Positions 26,588 to 34,833 of a DNA stretch of 64,000 nucleotides are shown here, piece by piece. The notes beneath the pieces were generated by a model that was not told the DNA's origin, made no database searches, and saw nothing but the letters and a program-made list of their open reading frames with translations. A program made the position numbers and the translations under genes. The DNA lies in the NCBI RefSeq assembly GCF_910588665.1, contig NZ_CAJUPR010000011.1, positions 20,868 to 84,867 of the forward strand. The letters run 5' to 3'. Every line of letters starts with the position of its first letter. Position 1 is the stretch's first letter. The stretch is from an uncultured Brachyspira sp. (GTDB taxonomy: Bacteria; Spirochaetota; Brachyspiria; Brachyspirales; Brachyspiraceae).

Positions 26588-27072
26588 TTATCTATCCTTA
26601 AAAGTTTATAATTTTTAAATATTGTTAAGATTAAATTATAAAAATTGCGAGCTTCTGGCATTCGCAAGAATGACAGAAACTTTAAGCGAACAATTTTTAT
26701 TAGCAATAATAAGAAATTATAATTTTTAAATATTGTTAAGATTAAATTATAAAAATTGCGAGCTTCTGGCATTCGCAAGAATGACAGAAACTTTAAGCGA
26801 ACAATTTTTATTAGCAATAATAAGAAATTATAATTTTTTATTGCTTTTATTGATGCTGATAAAAGCGTCTGCAGGCCGTCAAGCAAATTTATTTGCTTGA
26901 TGCTATTAGGCAAGCAGAAGTATAGCAATATTAAAAAATAATAATGAGATGAAAAATCTATGTAATAACTTTGACCTTCTCTTGGAAGCGGATATATTCT
27001 TAAGCCAATGGAAAATATTATAATAAATATAATTAAAATATAAACTAAATAATTATTAATTTTATTTATCAT
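26578..27072 (-). pseudogene. truncated membrane-protein gene overrun by repeats
   Basis: This 164-codon frame starts normally (MINKINNYLVYILIIFIIIF, a transmembrane helix, then SIGLRIYPLPREGQ), a beginning like that of large multi-pass membrane transferases. After about 50 codons it dissolves into translated intergenic-type sequence, including two identical 37-residue blocks from the 111-bp tandem repeat at 26606-26838. It ends inside tlyC. I read it as the 5' remnant of a longer membrane-protein gene whose remainder was deleted and replaced by repeats. A functional short protein is less likely. Confidence 0.55.
26606..26838. repeat. 111-bp tandem direct repeat with internal dyad
   Basis: Copy 1 (26606-26716) and copy 2 (26717-26827) are identical over 111 bases, and a third copy begins (26828-26838) before diverging. 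Each copy contains TTGCGA...TCGCAA (26645-26650 with 26662-26667 in copy 1), an imperfect palindrome. The unit is 37 codons long, so the frame across it stays open. A separate palindrome, AAGCAAAT/ATTTGCTT (26881-26898), follows nearby. Confidence 0.95.
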
Positions 27073-27163
27073 AAAAATTGCCTCTGCCTAATATTTCATA
27101 ATATTATACTAAAAAATTTAATTTGTCAAAAAAATATTTTCAGATAATAATAAATAAAATTAA

Positions 27164-27754
27164 TTATAAAATATTATTTAATTCTTTATAAATCTCCAAA
27201 GCAAATATATTATGTCCCGCCAAGCTTAAATGCACTCCGTCAAAATATACATCATAATAATTATTTTTCTTTAAAACCTTATTAATAAAAATATTATAAA
27301 CATCTATGCTTTTTATATTATTTATTTTAGTATAAGAAACCGTAAAATCTGAATATTCTTTTAATATATTTTCAAGTTCATCTAAATTATTCGATTCAAA
27401 AAATGATAATGCCTCCTTGATAAAAGGAATAGGAGTAAAAACTATTATATCAATATTATTTTCATAAGATTTATTTATTATGCTGATTAAATTATCTTTT
27501 ATTTTATCTAAAGATTTTGAAGTAAATATATCATTAACTCCGCCCATTAAAATAACTTTATCAGCTTTTTCTTTTACGCAGTCTGTATCAAAACGTGCAA
27601 GCATTCCTGAAATCATATCTCCGTTAATACCTTTGTTTACAAAATTAATATTTTTTTCTGCAAATTTATCATTTAAAATTTTAGTCCAAATTTTATCCCT
27701 TGATACCATATAGCCGTAAGTAATGCTGTCGCCCAAACAAACTATTTTTTTCAT
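27164..27754 (-). CDS. SGNH/GDSL-family esterase or lipase
   Basis: This 196-residue protein has the four SGNH blocks: the nucleophile Ser in IVCLGDSITYGY (about residue 10), Gly in GINGDMISG, Asn in LMGGVNDIF (about residue 73), and the Asp-x-x-His pair in YFDGVHLSLAGH (about 173-176). No signal peptide is present, so it is probably a cytoplasmic acyl-ester hydrolase of the lysophospholipase L1/TesA type. The substrate is not predictable. It stands alone, divergent from the gene at 28090. Confidence 0.93.
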   Translation of the reverse strand: MKKIVCLGDSITYGYMVSRDKIWTKILNDKFAEKNINFVNKGINGDMISGMLARFDTDCVKEKADKVILMGGVNDIFTSKSLDKIKDNLISIINKSYENNIDIIVFTPIPFIKEALSFFESNNLDELENILKEYSDFTVSYTKINNIKSIDVYNIFINKVLKKNNYYDVYFDGVHLSLAGHNIFALEIYKELNNIL

Positions 27755-28089
27755 ACGGTTAATTTCCTTAAAAGCTTAATAATTATAATATAATAAATAA
27801 TATGTTATTGCTATGCTTTTATTTTTTAATTTGATATAAAAAACAGTATCCTTGCTATAATATTTTTGCTTAAAAATAAATCAAAGCGAATATATATACA
27901 TACAGACAGCAACTCCCAATATGACAGAAAAAAGTACAATATATATAACAGTCAGATTTTATTATTATTTCAAAAAATATAATAATGCAAATTAAATCAT
28001 AATAATAAATAATTAAAAAAGTTGAAAAAAATATAAATTATACTATACTGAATAAAGTATTTTATACAATATTTATCAGAGGTAAAGAT
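27755..28089. other. divergent intergenic region between SGNH hydrolase and DUF4026 genes
   Basis: These 335 AT-rich bases contain the plus-strand promoter at 28022-28049. Nothing else with clear structure is seen. Confidence 0.5.
28022..28049 (+). promoter_or_regulatory. promoter candidate for the DUF4026 gene
   Basis: TTGAAA (28022-28027) and TATACT (28044-28049) lie 16 bases apart, about 40 bases before the ATG at 28090, which itself follows AGAGGT. Confidence 0.6.
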
Positions 28090-29499
28090 ATGGATTATAA
28101 TGAAAAATTATATAATATATTTTCCAGCGGCGAACAGAGATTAGAATCATGGATGGCGGCTGTATTTACTAAAGAATATGATTATAATATGAGTATTGAT
28201 GAGTTTAAATACATATTATCAGAATCGGACGAATATGTTCTTTTAGAATTTGATGAAATAGATAAATCAAATTTCATAAGAGATAAATCAAAATGGGAAG
28301 CATATATAAAACTGCAGTATCTGCCTATGATGATGGAAGAAGAGCATTCATGCGGATGCGGAAATTCATGCGAATGCGAAAATAATAATGAAAATGAAGA
28401 AGAAAACAGCGACGAACTTAGTTTTTATGTAGCATTAGTTGATGCTTCAAGCGTTACGGAAAATGTACCTGAAATATTTTCTATTAATACTGTAAGGGAA
28501 AAAGACTATAATGAAGCCTGCCAATGCAGATATGCAGTTCATATATCCACAACCTTTGATAATTTTCCTCTTACGGATTATCAAAGACAGTTAAAATTAT
28601 TAGACAGTTTAGTTCCCAAAGCTTCCATATTTTTAGATATGTCATGCTATACGGCGCATTCGGGAGATTGGCTTTCCTATACCTCTACTTTTGCATTGCC
28701 TCCTTCTTTGGACTATCTTTATACCATACATGCCGTTTATGATGATGATAAAAACCCTGATAAAGTAGAATATTGGTTTCATACTCATGGACTTTACAGA
28801 GTAGGCTCTATAGAATTGGAAATAGTAGGAGTTGAAGATTCTCATGCAGCTTACGGAGTACTGCTTAATACCTGCGCTAAAATGTTTATAGAAAGAGGAG
28901 TTCCCGAAGCAGGATTTAAATTTAATCCCGCTTATAATGTATATGTATGCTGGATGCCTTGGCAGGAAGCTTTGAAAAAGTTAAATATTATTGATGATGT
29001 TTCTGGAAGCGCTAAGGATAGAAATGACGGAATACATAATACTCCTTCAGGTGTTCTGACAGCTGTAGATAAAAAAGGAAATTATTATAGTCTCGATTAT
29101 TATAAAAAAGAACTTACTGATAACCCTATGTTTATGATGAGCGATTTTGAAACTTCTATTATGAGAGAGGCGGCATTTGAAAAATTAGAATATTTTATTG
29201 AACTTTTAAATAAAAATAAGGGAGATGAAAACACTTCTTTTTTAATAAAATTAGGATACGGAGAAACTGAAGAGAATAATAAAAATATGGAGCATTTATG
29301 GTTTGATGTTCATGATTTCACTAATGACGGATATTTTGACGCCACATTAATTAATGAGCCTTATAAGGATTTGAGTATGCATGAAGGAGACAGAGGAATG
29401 CATAGTGTGGAAAGACTTACAGATTGGATTATATACTGCGGAAATAATGAATACAATTCAAGAAATATTTATCTGCTGTTTCAAAATAATGAAGAATAA
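28090..29499 (+). CDS. DUF4026-like cytoplasmic protein with Cys/acidic linker
   Basis: This 469-residue soluble protein resembles DUF4026 proteins, a family without known function; the match rests on recollection of the family. An N-terminal region (about residues 1-80) is followed by a striking insert with HSCGCGNSCECE and then an Asn/Glu-rich stretch (about residues 90-113). The main domain holds SIFLDMSCYTAHSGDWLS, EYWFHTHGLYRVGSIELEIV, and a C-terminal region ending in YLLFQNN. The clustered Cys residues could bind a metal. No signal peptide is present. It stands alone. Confidence 0.7.
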   Translation: MDYNEKLYNIFSSGEQRLESWMAAVFTKEYDYNMSIDEFKYILSESDEYVLLEFDEIDKSNFIRDKSKWEAYIKLQYLPMMMEEEHSCGCGNSCECENNNENEEENSDELSFYVALVDASSVTENVPEIFSINTVREKDYNEACQCRYAVHISTTFDNFPLTDYQRQLKLLDSLVPKASIFLDMSCYTAHSGDWLSYTSTFALPPSLDYLYTIHAVYDDDKNPDKVEYWFHTHGLYRVGSIELEIVGVEDSHAAYGVLLNTCAKMFIERGVPEAGFKFNPAYNVYVCWMPWQEALKKLNIIDDVSGSAKDRNDGIHNTPSGVLTAVDKKGNYYSLDYYKKELTDNPMFMMSDFETSIMREAAFEKLEYFIELLNKNKGDENTSFLIKLGYGETEENNKNMEHLWFDVHDFTNDGYFDATLINEPYKDLSMHEGDRGMHSVERLTDWIIYCGNNEYNSRNIYLLFQNNEE

Positions 29500-29678
29500 T
29501 TTTTAATAATAGAAGCAAATAATTAAAGGCTTTAATGTTATTTACAGCCGAAGCTTTTATTATATATGCTTAAATATAAAAAATAGTTATTATTAGCTAT
29601 AGATTTTTTTATATTTTCTAATATTATTATTTAAATAATAACTCTAAATTACTAAAGTATTTGACAACGGAGAATAGT

Positions 29679-30644
29679 ATGAAAAGAGCATATATCAAAA
29701 ATATAGCATATTATGTGCCTGAAAGAATATTAGACAATAAATATTTTGAAAGCATATTAGATACAAATGATGAATGGATAATCACGCGTACGGGAATAGA
29801 AACAAGACATATGGCAAGAGCGGATGAAACTATATTTGAAATGGGTTTAAATGCCGTCAGAAACTTAGAAAAAAAAGGTATTGACTTGAAAGAAGTTGAT
29901 GCTATTTTAGTTCCTACAGTAACAAAGGATTATATATTTCCTTCTATGGCAGGTCAGCTTCAGAAAACACTAGGACTTAAGCACTGCTTTGCCGTAGATT
30001 TATCAGCTGCTTGTTCGGGATATATATATTCGCTAAACACGGCAACAGCTTTAATAGAAAGCGGACAATGCAGAAATGTGCTTATAGTTTCTTCAGAAAA
30101 ATTAACCAAAGACATAAATTGGAATGACAGAGGAACGGCTATTTTATTCGGAGATGCCTCTACCGCTTCGCTTATAACTGCTAGAGAAGACGGAAAGGGA
30201 ATAATAGGAATGCATATGCAAAGCGAGCCCGATATGAGTATTGTACTTAACGGAGGAAGCGCCTGCCCTATAAACGAGAATATAAATGCTCCAGAGTTTA
30301 AAATATATATGGAAGGATCCGAAACCTTTAAAAGAGCTGTAATAGAGTTCTCTAACAGCATTGATAAGGTTTTAGAAAGTTCAGGCAAGAAACTATCCGA
30401 TGTTAAATACTTTGTGCCTCATCAGGCTAATTTGAGAATTATGCAGGCTGTTGCTAAAAGAATAGGTCTTTCTATGGATAAAGTAAGCGTTGTGTTAAAT
30501 AAATTCGGAAATTGTTCTTCTGCAAGTATGGGTTTAGCTTTAGCTGATGCTTTGGATAATAACAAAATAAATGATGGATATTTAGTGCTTTTTACGGGAT
30601 TTGGAGGAGGATTTACTTGGGGATCCACTCTTATAATTTGGTAA
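29679..30644 (+). CDS. fabH: beta-ketoacyl-ACP synthase III (FabH-type)
   Basis: This protein (about 321 residues) has the FabH thiolase-fold pattern: DTNDEWIITRTGIETRH near the N-terminus, nucleophile Cys in DLSAACSGYIYS (about residue 113), His in FVPHQANLRIM (about 251), and Asn in NKFGNCSSAS (about 281). It would condense acetyl-CoA or a branched acyl-CoA with malonyl-ACP to begin fatty-acid synthesis. The ATG at 29679 was chosen because GGAG lies six bases upstream. A paralogous role outside primary synthesis cannot be excluded. It stands alone, with a hairpin terminator after it. Confidence 0.92.
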   Translation: MKRAYIKNIAYYVPERILDNKYFESILDTNDEWIITRTGIETRHMARADETIFEMGLNAVRNLEKKGIDLKEVDAILVPTVTKDYIFPSMAGQLQKTLGLKHCFAVDLSAACSGYIYSLNTATALIESGQCRNVLIVSSEKLTKDINWNDRGTAILFGDASTASLITAREDGKGIIGMHMQSEPDMSIVLNGGSACPINENINAPEFKIYMEGSETFKRAVIEFSNSIDKVLESSGKKLSDVKYFVPHQANLRIMQAVAKRIGLSMDKVSVVLNKFGNCSSASMGLALADALDNNKINDGYLVLFTGFGGGFTWGSTLIIW

Positions 30645-30677
30645 TATCTATATATTTTTGAATAAAATTATTGTTAT

Positions 30678-30711
30678 AGTGATAAACTGATAAATAAAGT
30701 TTATCACTTTT
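30678..30711 (+). terminator. intrinsic terminator after fabH
   Basis: AGTGATAAACT (30678-30688) pairs perfectly with AGTTTATCACT (30698-30708), followed by a short T-run. Confidence 0.85.
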
Positions 30712-30748
30712 AATTAATGGAAATCCTGAAATTTTTATATAATATACT

Positions 30749-30783
30749 AAAAGGACATCATATTTTTTATATAATGCCCTTTT
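30749..30783. terminator. second hairpin, terminator toward the Hsp20 genes
   Basis: AAAAGGACAT pairs with ATGCCCTTTT with one mismatch around an A/T loop, with A- and T-rich flanks on both sides. It lies 45 bases past the stop of the minus-strand Hsp20 gene at 30828. Confidence 0.65.
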
Positions 30784-30827
30784 ATTTTTGTATCTTATGA
30801 GTTTATAAAGTATTAATTATGTTTTAA

Positions 30828-31244
30828 TTATGCTCCTTTAATTTCTATTTTTCTCTCATACTTAAGTTCTTCTTTTTTAGGAAGAGTTACTTTAAGAACG
30901 CCGTTATTCAAATCGGCTTCTATATTTTCGATATCGATTCCTTTTGAATTAATATTAAAGCTCTGTTCATAACTTGATACTGTTTCCTCTTTTAAATCTC
31001 CGCTTTCTGTTTTTACAGCCTTTTTGCGTTCAGCAGAAATTGAAAGTATATTTTCTTTTATGCCTATATCCAAGTCTTCTTTTCTGACGCCCGGCATATC
31101 CATTTCTATATGATAGTTTTTATCATCTTCATCTATTTTATAGTCTGCATAGTTTGCATGATAACTGAAATCTCCTAAACAGCCGCATCTGCCTGCATTA
31201 GATAAAATTGAATGTAAAGCTGGTGCAAATATTCTTCTTGACAT
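30828..31244 (-). CDS. small heat-shock protein, Hsp20/alpha-crystallin family (copy A)
   Basis: This 138-residue protein has an alpha-crystallin domain from about residue 42 to the end. Typical segments are IEMDMPGVRKEDLDIGIKEN, SISAERKK and the C-terminal LNNGVLKVTLPKKEE; the tail ends IEIKGA. Such proteins hold unfolding clients as ATP-independent oligomers. The N-terminal arm (RIFAPALHSILSNAGRCGCLG) differs completely from copy B. It lies 77 bases downstream of copy B on the same strand and may be co-transcribed. No CIRCE element is visible upstream. Confidence 0.95.
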   Translation of the reverse strand: MSRRIFAPALHSILSNAGRCGCLGDFSYHANYADYKIDEDDKNYHIEMDMPGVRKEDLDIGIKENILSISAERKKAVKTESGDLKEETVSSYEQSFNINSKGIDIENIEADLNNGVLKVTLPKKEELKYERKIEIKGA

Positions 31245-31588
31245 ATTAAAATCTCCTTAATTTTTTATTATTATTTTGTATAATGTTTATAACAATTCTT
31301 CATAAAACCTTTGCTCAATTATTAAGCTATATTAATTTTTCTCTCATATTTAACTTCTTCTTTTTTAGGAAGAGTTACTTTAAGAACGCCGTTATTCAAA
31401 TCGGCCTCTATATTTTCAATATAGATTCCTTTTGAATCAATATTAAAGCTTTGTTTATAACTTGATACTGCTTCCTCTTTTAAATCTCCGCTTTCTGTTT
31501 TTACAGCTTTTTTGCGTTCAGCAGAAATTGAAAGTATATTTTCTTTTATGCCTATATCCAAGTCTTCTTTTCTGACGCCTGGCATATC
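30853..31588. repeat. direct repeat from duplicated Hsp20 domains (2 x 248 bp)
   Basis: Positions 30853-31100 and 31341-31588 align without gaps at an offset of 488, with only about a dozen mismatches. The flanking N-terminal coding regions and the intergenic sequence do not match, so the similarity is confined to the crystallin domain. Confidence 0.92.
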
Positions 31589-31732
31589 TATATTTATATA
31601 ATAGCTTTTATTATCTTCTTCTATATTGTAATGAGATAATTTTTCAGCAGCATCATTACTATATAAATTGTCAAAACTTTGAAAATAATCAAATATATAA
31701 TTTAAATCAGGTAAAAATAATCTTTTAGTCAT
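31322..31732 (-). CDS. small heat-shock protein, Hsp20/alpha-crystallin family (copy B)
   Basis: This 136-residue protein is the first of two tandem Hsp20 genes. Its alpha-crystallin domain is nearly identical to copy A (PGVRKEDLDIGIKENILSIS shared exactly), but the N-terminal 40 residues (RLFLPDLNYIFDYFQSFDNL) are unrelated, which should give different oligomers or client choice. The C-terminus ends in INIA. A GGAGT lies before the ATG. The pair is divergent from the biotin operon. Confidence 0.95.
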   Translation of the reverse strand: MTKRLFLPDLNYIFDYFQSFDNLYSNDAAEKLSHYNIEEDNKSYYINIDMPGVRKEDLDIGIKENILSISAERKKAVKTESGDLKEEAVSSYKQSFNIDSKGIYIENIEADLNNGVLKVTLPKKEEVKYERKINIA

Positions 31733-32103
31733 AATTAAAACTCCTTTTATATTAACTTTTATATTTATTATTTTTATGAGCGGTTAATTGCTTTTTATCT
31801 GAGCTTTACAGCCGCTTTACTGCTATATATGCAAGAATTATACCAATTAAATTTAAAAGAATGTTTATTAATTATACACTTTTTATTATATTATTTATTT
31901 TAATCTGCTTTATAAATATAAAAATGTATAATTTATATACAGAAAAAATTATATTTATGTACATCAATTATACTAATTCTTTATACAATAATAAAATATA
32001 TGTATATTATTTGTACCCCTGATACTATAATATTAAAAATTAATTGTAAACCTTTTGTTATTTTAAAGTTGACAATACTGCAAAGTTATGCTATCATAAA
32101 TAT
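31733..32103. other. divergent region between Hsp20 genes and the biotin operon
   Basis: These 371 bases contain the birA promoter and operator at 32044-32097 close to the right end. The left part should hold the Hsp20 promoter, but I could not identify a convincing one and saw no CIRCE inverted repeat. Confidence 0.5.
32044..32097 (+). promoter_or_regulatory. biotin operon promoter with overlapping BirA operator
   Basis: TTGTAAACC (32044-32052) and AGTTGACAA (32067-32075) form an imperfect inverted repeat with a 14-base spacer, matching the described bacterial BirA box TTGTAAACC-N14/15-GGTTTACAA. The right half contains the -35 TTGACA (32069-32074). The -10 TATCAT (32092-32097) follows after 17 bases. 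Bound BirA would block RNA polymerase. Confidence 0.85.
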
Positions 32104-33087
32104 ATGAATAAAAACGGCGTAAAAGAAAATATAATATCAATACTGGAATTAAATAAAGGATCGTTCATATCAGGAGAAAAATTAGCATATAATCTAAATG
32201 TAAGCAGGTCTGCCGTATGGAAAGCTGTAAAATCATTAAAAAATGAAGGCTATAAAATTAATTCAATACAAAATAAAGGTTATTCATTATCAGAAGATAC
32301 AGATATTTTATCATCAAAAATCATAAAAGATAATATGCCAAAATACAAAAGTAAATTTAATTTTTTTATATATAAAACGCTGGAATCAACAAATATTACA
32401 GCAAGAGAAATGGCAATTAACGGAGCAGAAAGCAATACGGTAATTATTGCAGAAGAGCAGACAAAAGGATACGGAAGAGGCGGTAAATCTTTTTTCTCTC
32501 CTTACGGTACAGGCATATATATGAGTATAATACTAAGCTTGAAAAAAGAGAGAGAAATATTTGAAAGCTCATTTATTACCACAGCGGCGGCTATGGCAGT
32601 ATCAAAATCTATAGAAGAGACAACCAATAAAAATGCTCAGATAAAATGGATTAATGATATATTTATCGGTAAAAAAAAAGTATGCGGCATATTAACTGAA
32701 GGAGCATTCAGCTTTGAAGACGGCAAATTAGATTATGCTGTAATAGGCATAGGAATAAATGTTAATTTTCCTAAAAAAGGATTTCCTGAAGAGCTCAGCA
32801 ATACAGCGGATTCTATAAATAATAACAAAGGCAAAAACGCTGCAAGAAATATATTAATAGCAAGAATACTTGAAAATTTATATGAATATTATTTTAATGA
32901 TGTAAATTTTTATGAAGAATATAAAAAACATTCTTTATTAATAGGAAAAAAAGTATCGGTTAATATATACGGCAAAGAACATACAGTAAAAGTATTGGAT
33001 ATAGATAAAACTTTTGCTCTTATAATAGAATTTCAAAACGGTAAAACAGACAGACTTATATCAGGAACTGTAAATTATAATAAATAA
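32104..33087 (+). CDS. birA: bifunctional biotin-protein ligase and biotin repressor
   Basis: This 327-residue protein has an N-terminal winged helix-turn-helix (about residues 18-55, with SGEKLAYNLNVSRSAVWKAV), the catalytic ligase domain (EQTKGYGRGGKSFFSPYG for biotinoyl-AMP, IKWINDIFI with the conserved Lys-Trp-x-Asn-Asp) and a C-terminal SH3-like domain. It activates biotin and attaches it to carrier proteins, and with its DNA-binding domain represses the operon. A BirA box overlaps its own promoter. The ATG lies only 6 bases after the predicted -10, so the mRNA is probably leaderless, and no ribosome-binding site is seen. The biotin carrier at 45420-45809 is a likely client. Confidence 0.96.
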   Translation: MNKNGVKENIISILELNKGSFISGEKLAYNLNVSRSAVWKAVKSLKNEGYKINSIQNKGYSLSEDTDILSSKIIKDNMPKYKSKFNFFIYKTLESTNITAREMAINGAESNTVIIAEEQTKGYGRGGKSFFSPYGTGIYMSIILSLKKEREIFESSFITTAAAMAVSKSIEETTNKNAQIKWINDIFIGKKKVCGILTEGAFSFEDGKLDYAVIGIGINVNFPKKGFPEELSNTADSINNNKGKNAARNILIARILENLYEYYFNDVNFYEEYKKHSLLIGKKVSVNIYGKEHTVKVLDIDKTFALIIEFQNGKTDRLISGTVNYNK

Positions 33088-33101
33088 GGAGTTTATAAAA
33101 A

Positions 33102-34103
33102 ATGAATGGTATTAAAACTATTTTAAAAAAAGAAATATCTTTGGAAGAATTAAAACAAAAAATTATAAAAGGATATAATATAACAAAAGAAGAGGCTTTA
33201 AAATTAACTCAATCCCCTTTAGAGGAGTTATGCGAGGCAGCAGATTCTATAAGAAAGCATTTCTGTTCAAATATATTTGATATGTGCTCCATAATAAATG
33301 CAAAAAGCGGAAAATGTTCTGAAAACTGCAAATTCTGTGCTCAGTCTTCTCATTATGAAACTAACTGTGAAGAGTACGGCATTTTAGACCAAGAAAAAAT
33401 ATTGGAGCAGGGAAAAAATGATTTCAAAAAGGGAGTTTTAAGATATTCCATAGTAACATCTGGAAAAGCGCTTTACAAAGAAGAAATAGATAAAGTTTAT
33501 AATGCATTGGAAACTCTTAATAGAGAGACTGATGGATATATATGCGCATCTTTAGGACTTCTTGATGAAGATGGATTTAAAAAAATGAAAAAAGCGGGGC
33601 TTAAAAGGGTTCATAATAATTTAGAAGCCTCAAGAAATTTCTTTCCTCAGGTATGCAGTACTCATACTTATGATGATAAAATAAATGCTATAAAAGCAGC
33701 TCAAAAAGCTGGAATGACAGTATGCAGCGGCGGAATAATGGGAATGGGAGAAAGCTGGGAAGACAGAATAGATATGGCTATGGAATTAAGAGAGCTTGGA
33801 ATAATGTCCATACCTGTAAATATGCTTAATCCTATATCAAACACCCCTTTTGAAAATATTAAGCCTATTACTGAAGATGATATGCGCAGAATAACTGCAA
33901 TATACAGATTTATTAATCCTAAAGCATTTATAAGACTTGCAGGAGGAAGAGGACTTTTAAAAGATAAAGGAAAATCATGCTTTTTATCGGGGGCAAATGC
34001 CGCTATAACTGGAGATATGCTTACCACTGCGGGCATTTCAATAGAAACCGATAAAAAAATGATTGAAGATATAGGGTATAAAATACAATTAACGGAAGAT
34101 TGA
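33102..34103 (+). CDS. bioB: biotin synthase
   Basis: This 333-residue radical-SAM enzyme has the CxxxCxxC cluster motif in GKCSENCKFCAQS (about residues 70-79), further conserved blocks such as HNNLEASRNFFPQVCSTHTY and GGIMGMGESWEDR, and RLAGGRG near the C-terminus, which with other Cys residues serves the second iron-sulphur cluster. It inserts sulphur into dethiobiotin to form biotin. A good GGAG precedes the ATG, and the gene lies 14 bases after birA in the same operon. Confidence 0.98.
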   Translation: MNGIKTILKKEISLEELKQKIIKGYNITKEEALKLTQSPLEELCEAADSIRKHFCSNIFDMCSIINAKSGKCSENCKFCAQSSHYETNCEEYGILDQEKILEQGKNDFKKGVLRYSIVTSGKALYKEEIDKVYNALETLNRETDGYICASLGLLDEDGFKKMKKAGLKRVHNNLEASRNFFPQVCSTHTYDDKINAIKAAQKAGMTVCSGGIMGMGESWEDRIDMAMELRELGIMSIPVNMLNPISNTPFENIKPITEDDMRRITAIYRFINPKAFIRLAGGRGLLKDKGKSCFLSGANAAITGDMLTTAGISIETDKKMIEDIGYKIQLTED

Positions 34104-34134
34104 CAGCATTATAACAAATTAGGAAAAAAATTAT

Positions 34135-34812
34135 ATGGCTAAAGCGATTTTTATAACTGCAACTGGTACGAATGCAGGAAAAACATATGTATCGGCATTG
34201 ATTGCAAAAAATATGAAAGATGAAGGATTCGATATAGGATACTATAAGGCGACTTTAAGCGGAAGTATTGATATAAAAGACAGCGACGCTTGGTATGTTA
34301 AAAGAAAAGCCAATCTGAAAGATGATTATAATGAAATGGTATCTTATACTTATAAGCATGCATATTCTCCGCATTTGTCGGCTCAGATAGAAGGAAATCC
34401 TCCTAACATGAAAATAATAAAAAATGCTTATAAAGATATATCAAAAAATCATAAATATATGATAGTTGAAGGAAGCGGCGGAATAATATGCCCCATAAGA
34501 TATGATAATAATAAAAAAATATTTTTAGAGGATATTATAAAAGAACTTAATATTTCTTCATTAATAGTAGCGGATGCGGGACTCGGAGCAATTAATTCTA
34601 CAATACTTACTATAGAATATATGAGGAAAAAGAAATTAAAAATTAGAGGAGTTATATTAAACAGATTTAAAATAGGAGATGTAATGCATGAAGATAATAA
34701 AAAAATGATAGAGGAAATAACGGGAGTCAATATTGTAGGTCTTGTTATATCAAATACTTCAAAAAAAGAAAATAAATTAAAAATAGAAAAATTACCGTCT
34801 CTTTTTAAATAA
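34135..34812 (+). CDS. bioD: dethiobiotin synthetase
   Basis: This 225-residue protein has the BioD P-loop ITATGTNAGKTYVSALIAKN at its N-terminus, the catalytic Lys in YYKATLSG, the VEGSGGIICPI block and a C-terminal nucleotide-binding region. It makes the ureido ring of dethiobiotin from diaminopelargonate, CO2 and ATP. Length fits the family. It sits between bioB (31-base gap) and bioA (21-base gap) and shares their promoter. Confidence 0.97.
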   Translation: MAKAIFITATGTNAGKTYVSALIAKNMKDEGFDIGYYKATLSGSIDIKDSDAWYVKRKANLKDDYNEMVSYTYKHAYSPHLSAQIEGNPPNMKIIKNAYKDISKNHKYMIVEGSGGIICPIRYDNNKKIFLEDIIKELNISSLIVADAGLGAINSTILTIEYMRKKKLKIRGVILNRFKIGDVMHEDNKKMIEEITGVNIVGLVISNTSKKENKLKIEKLPSLFK

Positions 34813-34833
34813 AAATAATTTTAAGGCTAAGTT

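Noticed and set aside
26606..26838. CRISPR array
   Set aside because: The copies are directly joined 111-base tandem units without unique spacers, and no cas gene is present.
31245..31860. Possible CIRCE/HrcA element upstream of the Hsp20 genes
   Set aside because: I looked for TTAGCACTC-N9-GAGTGCTAA and found nothing close to it in either gap.
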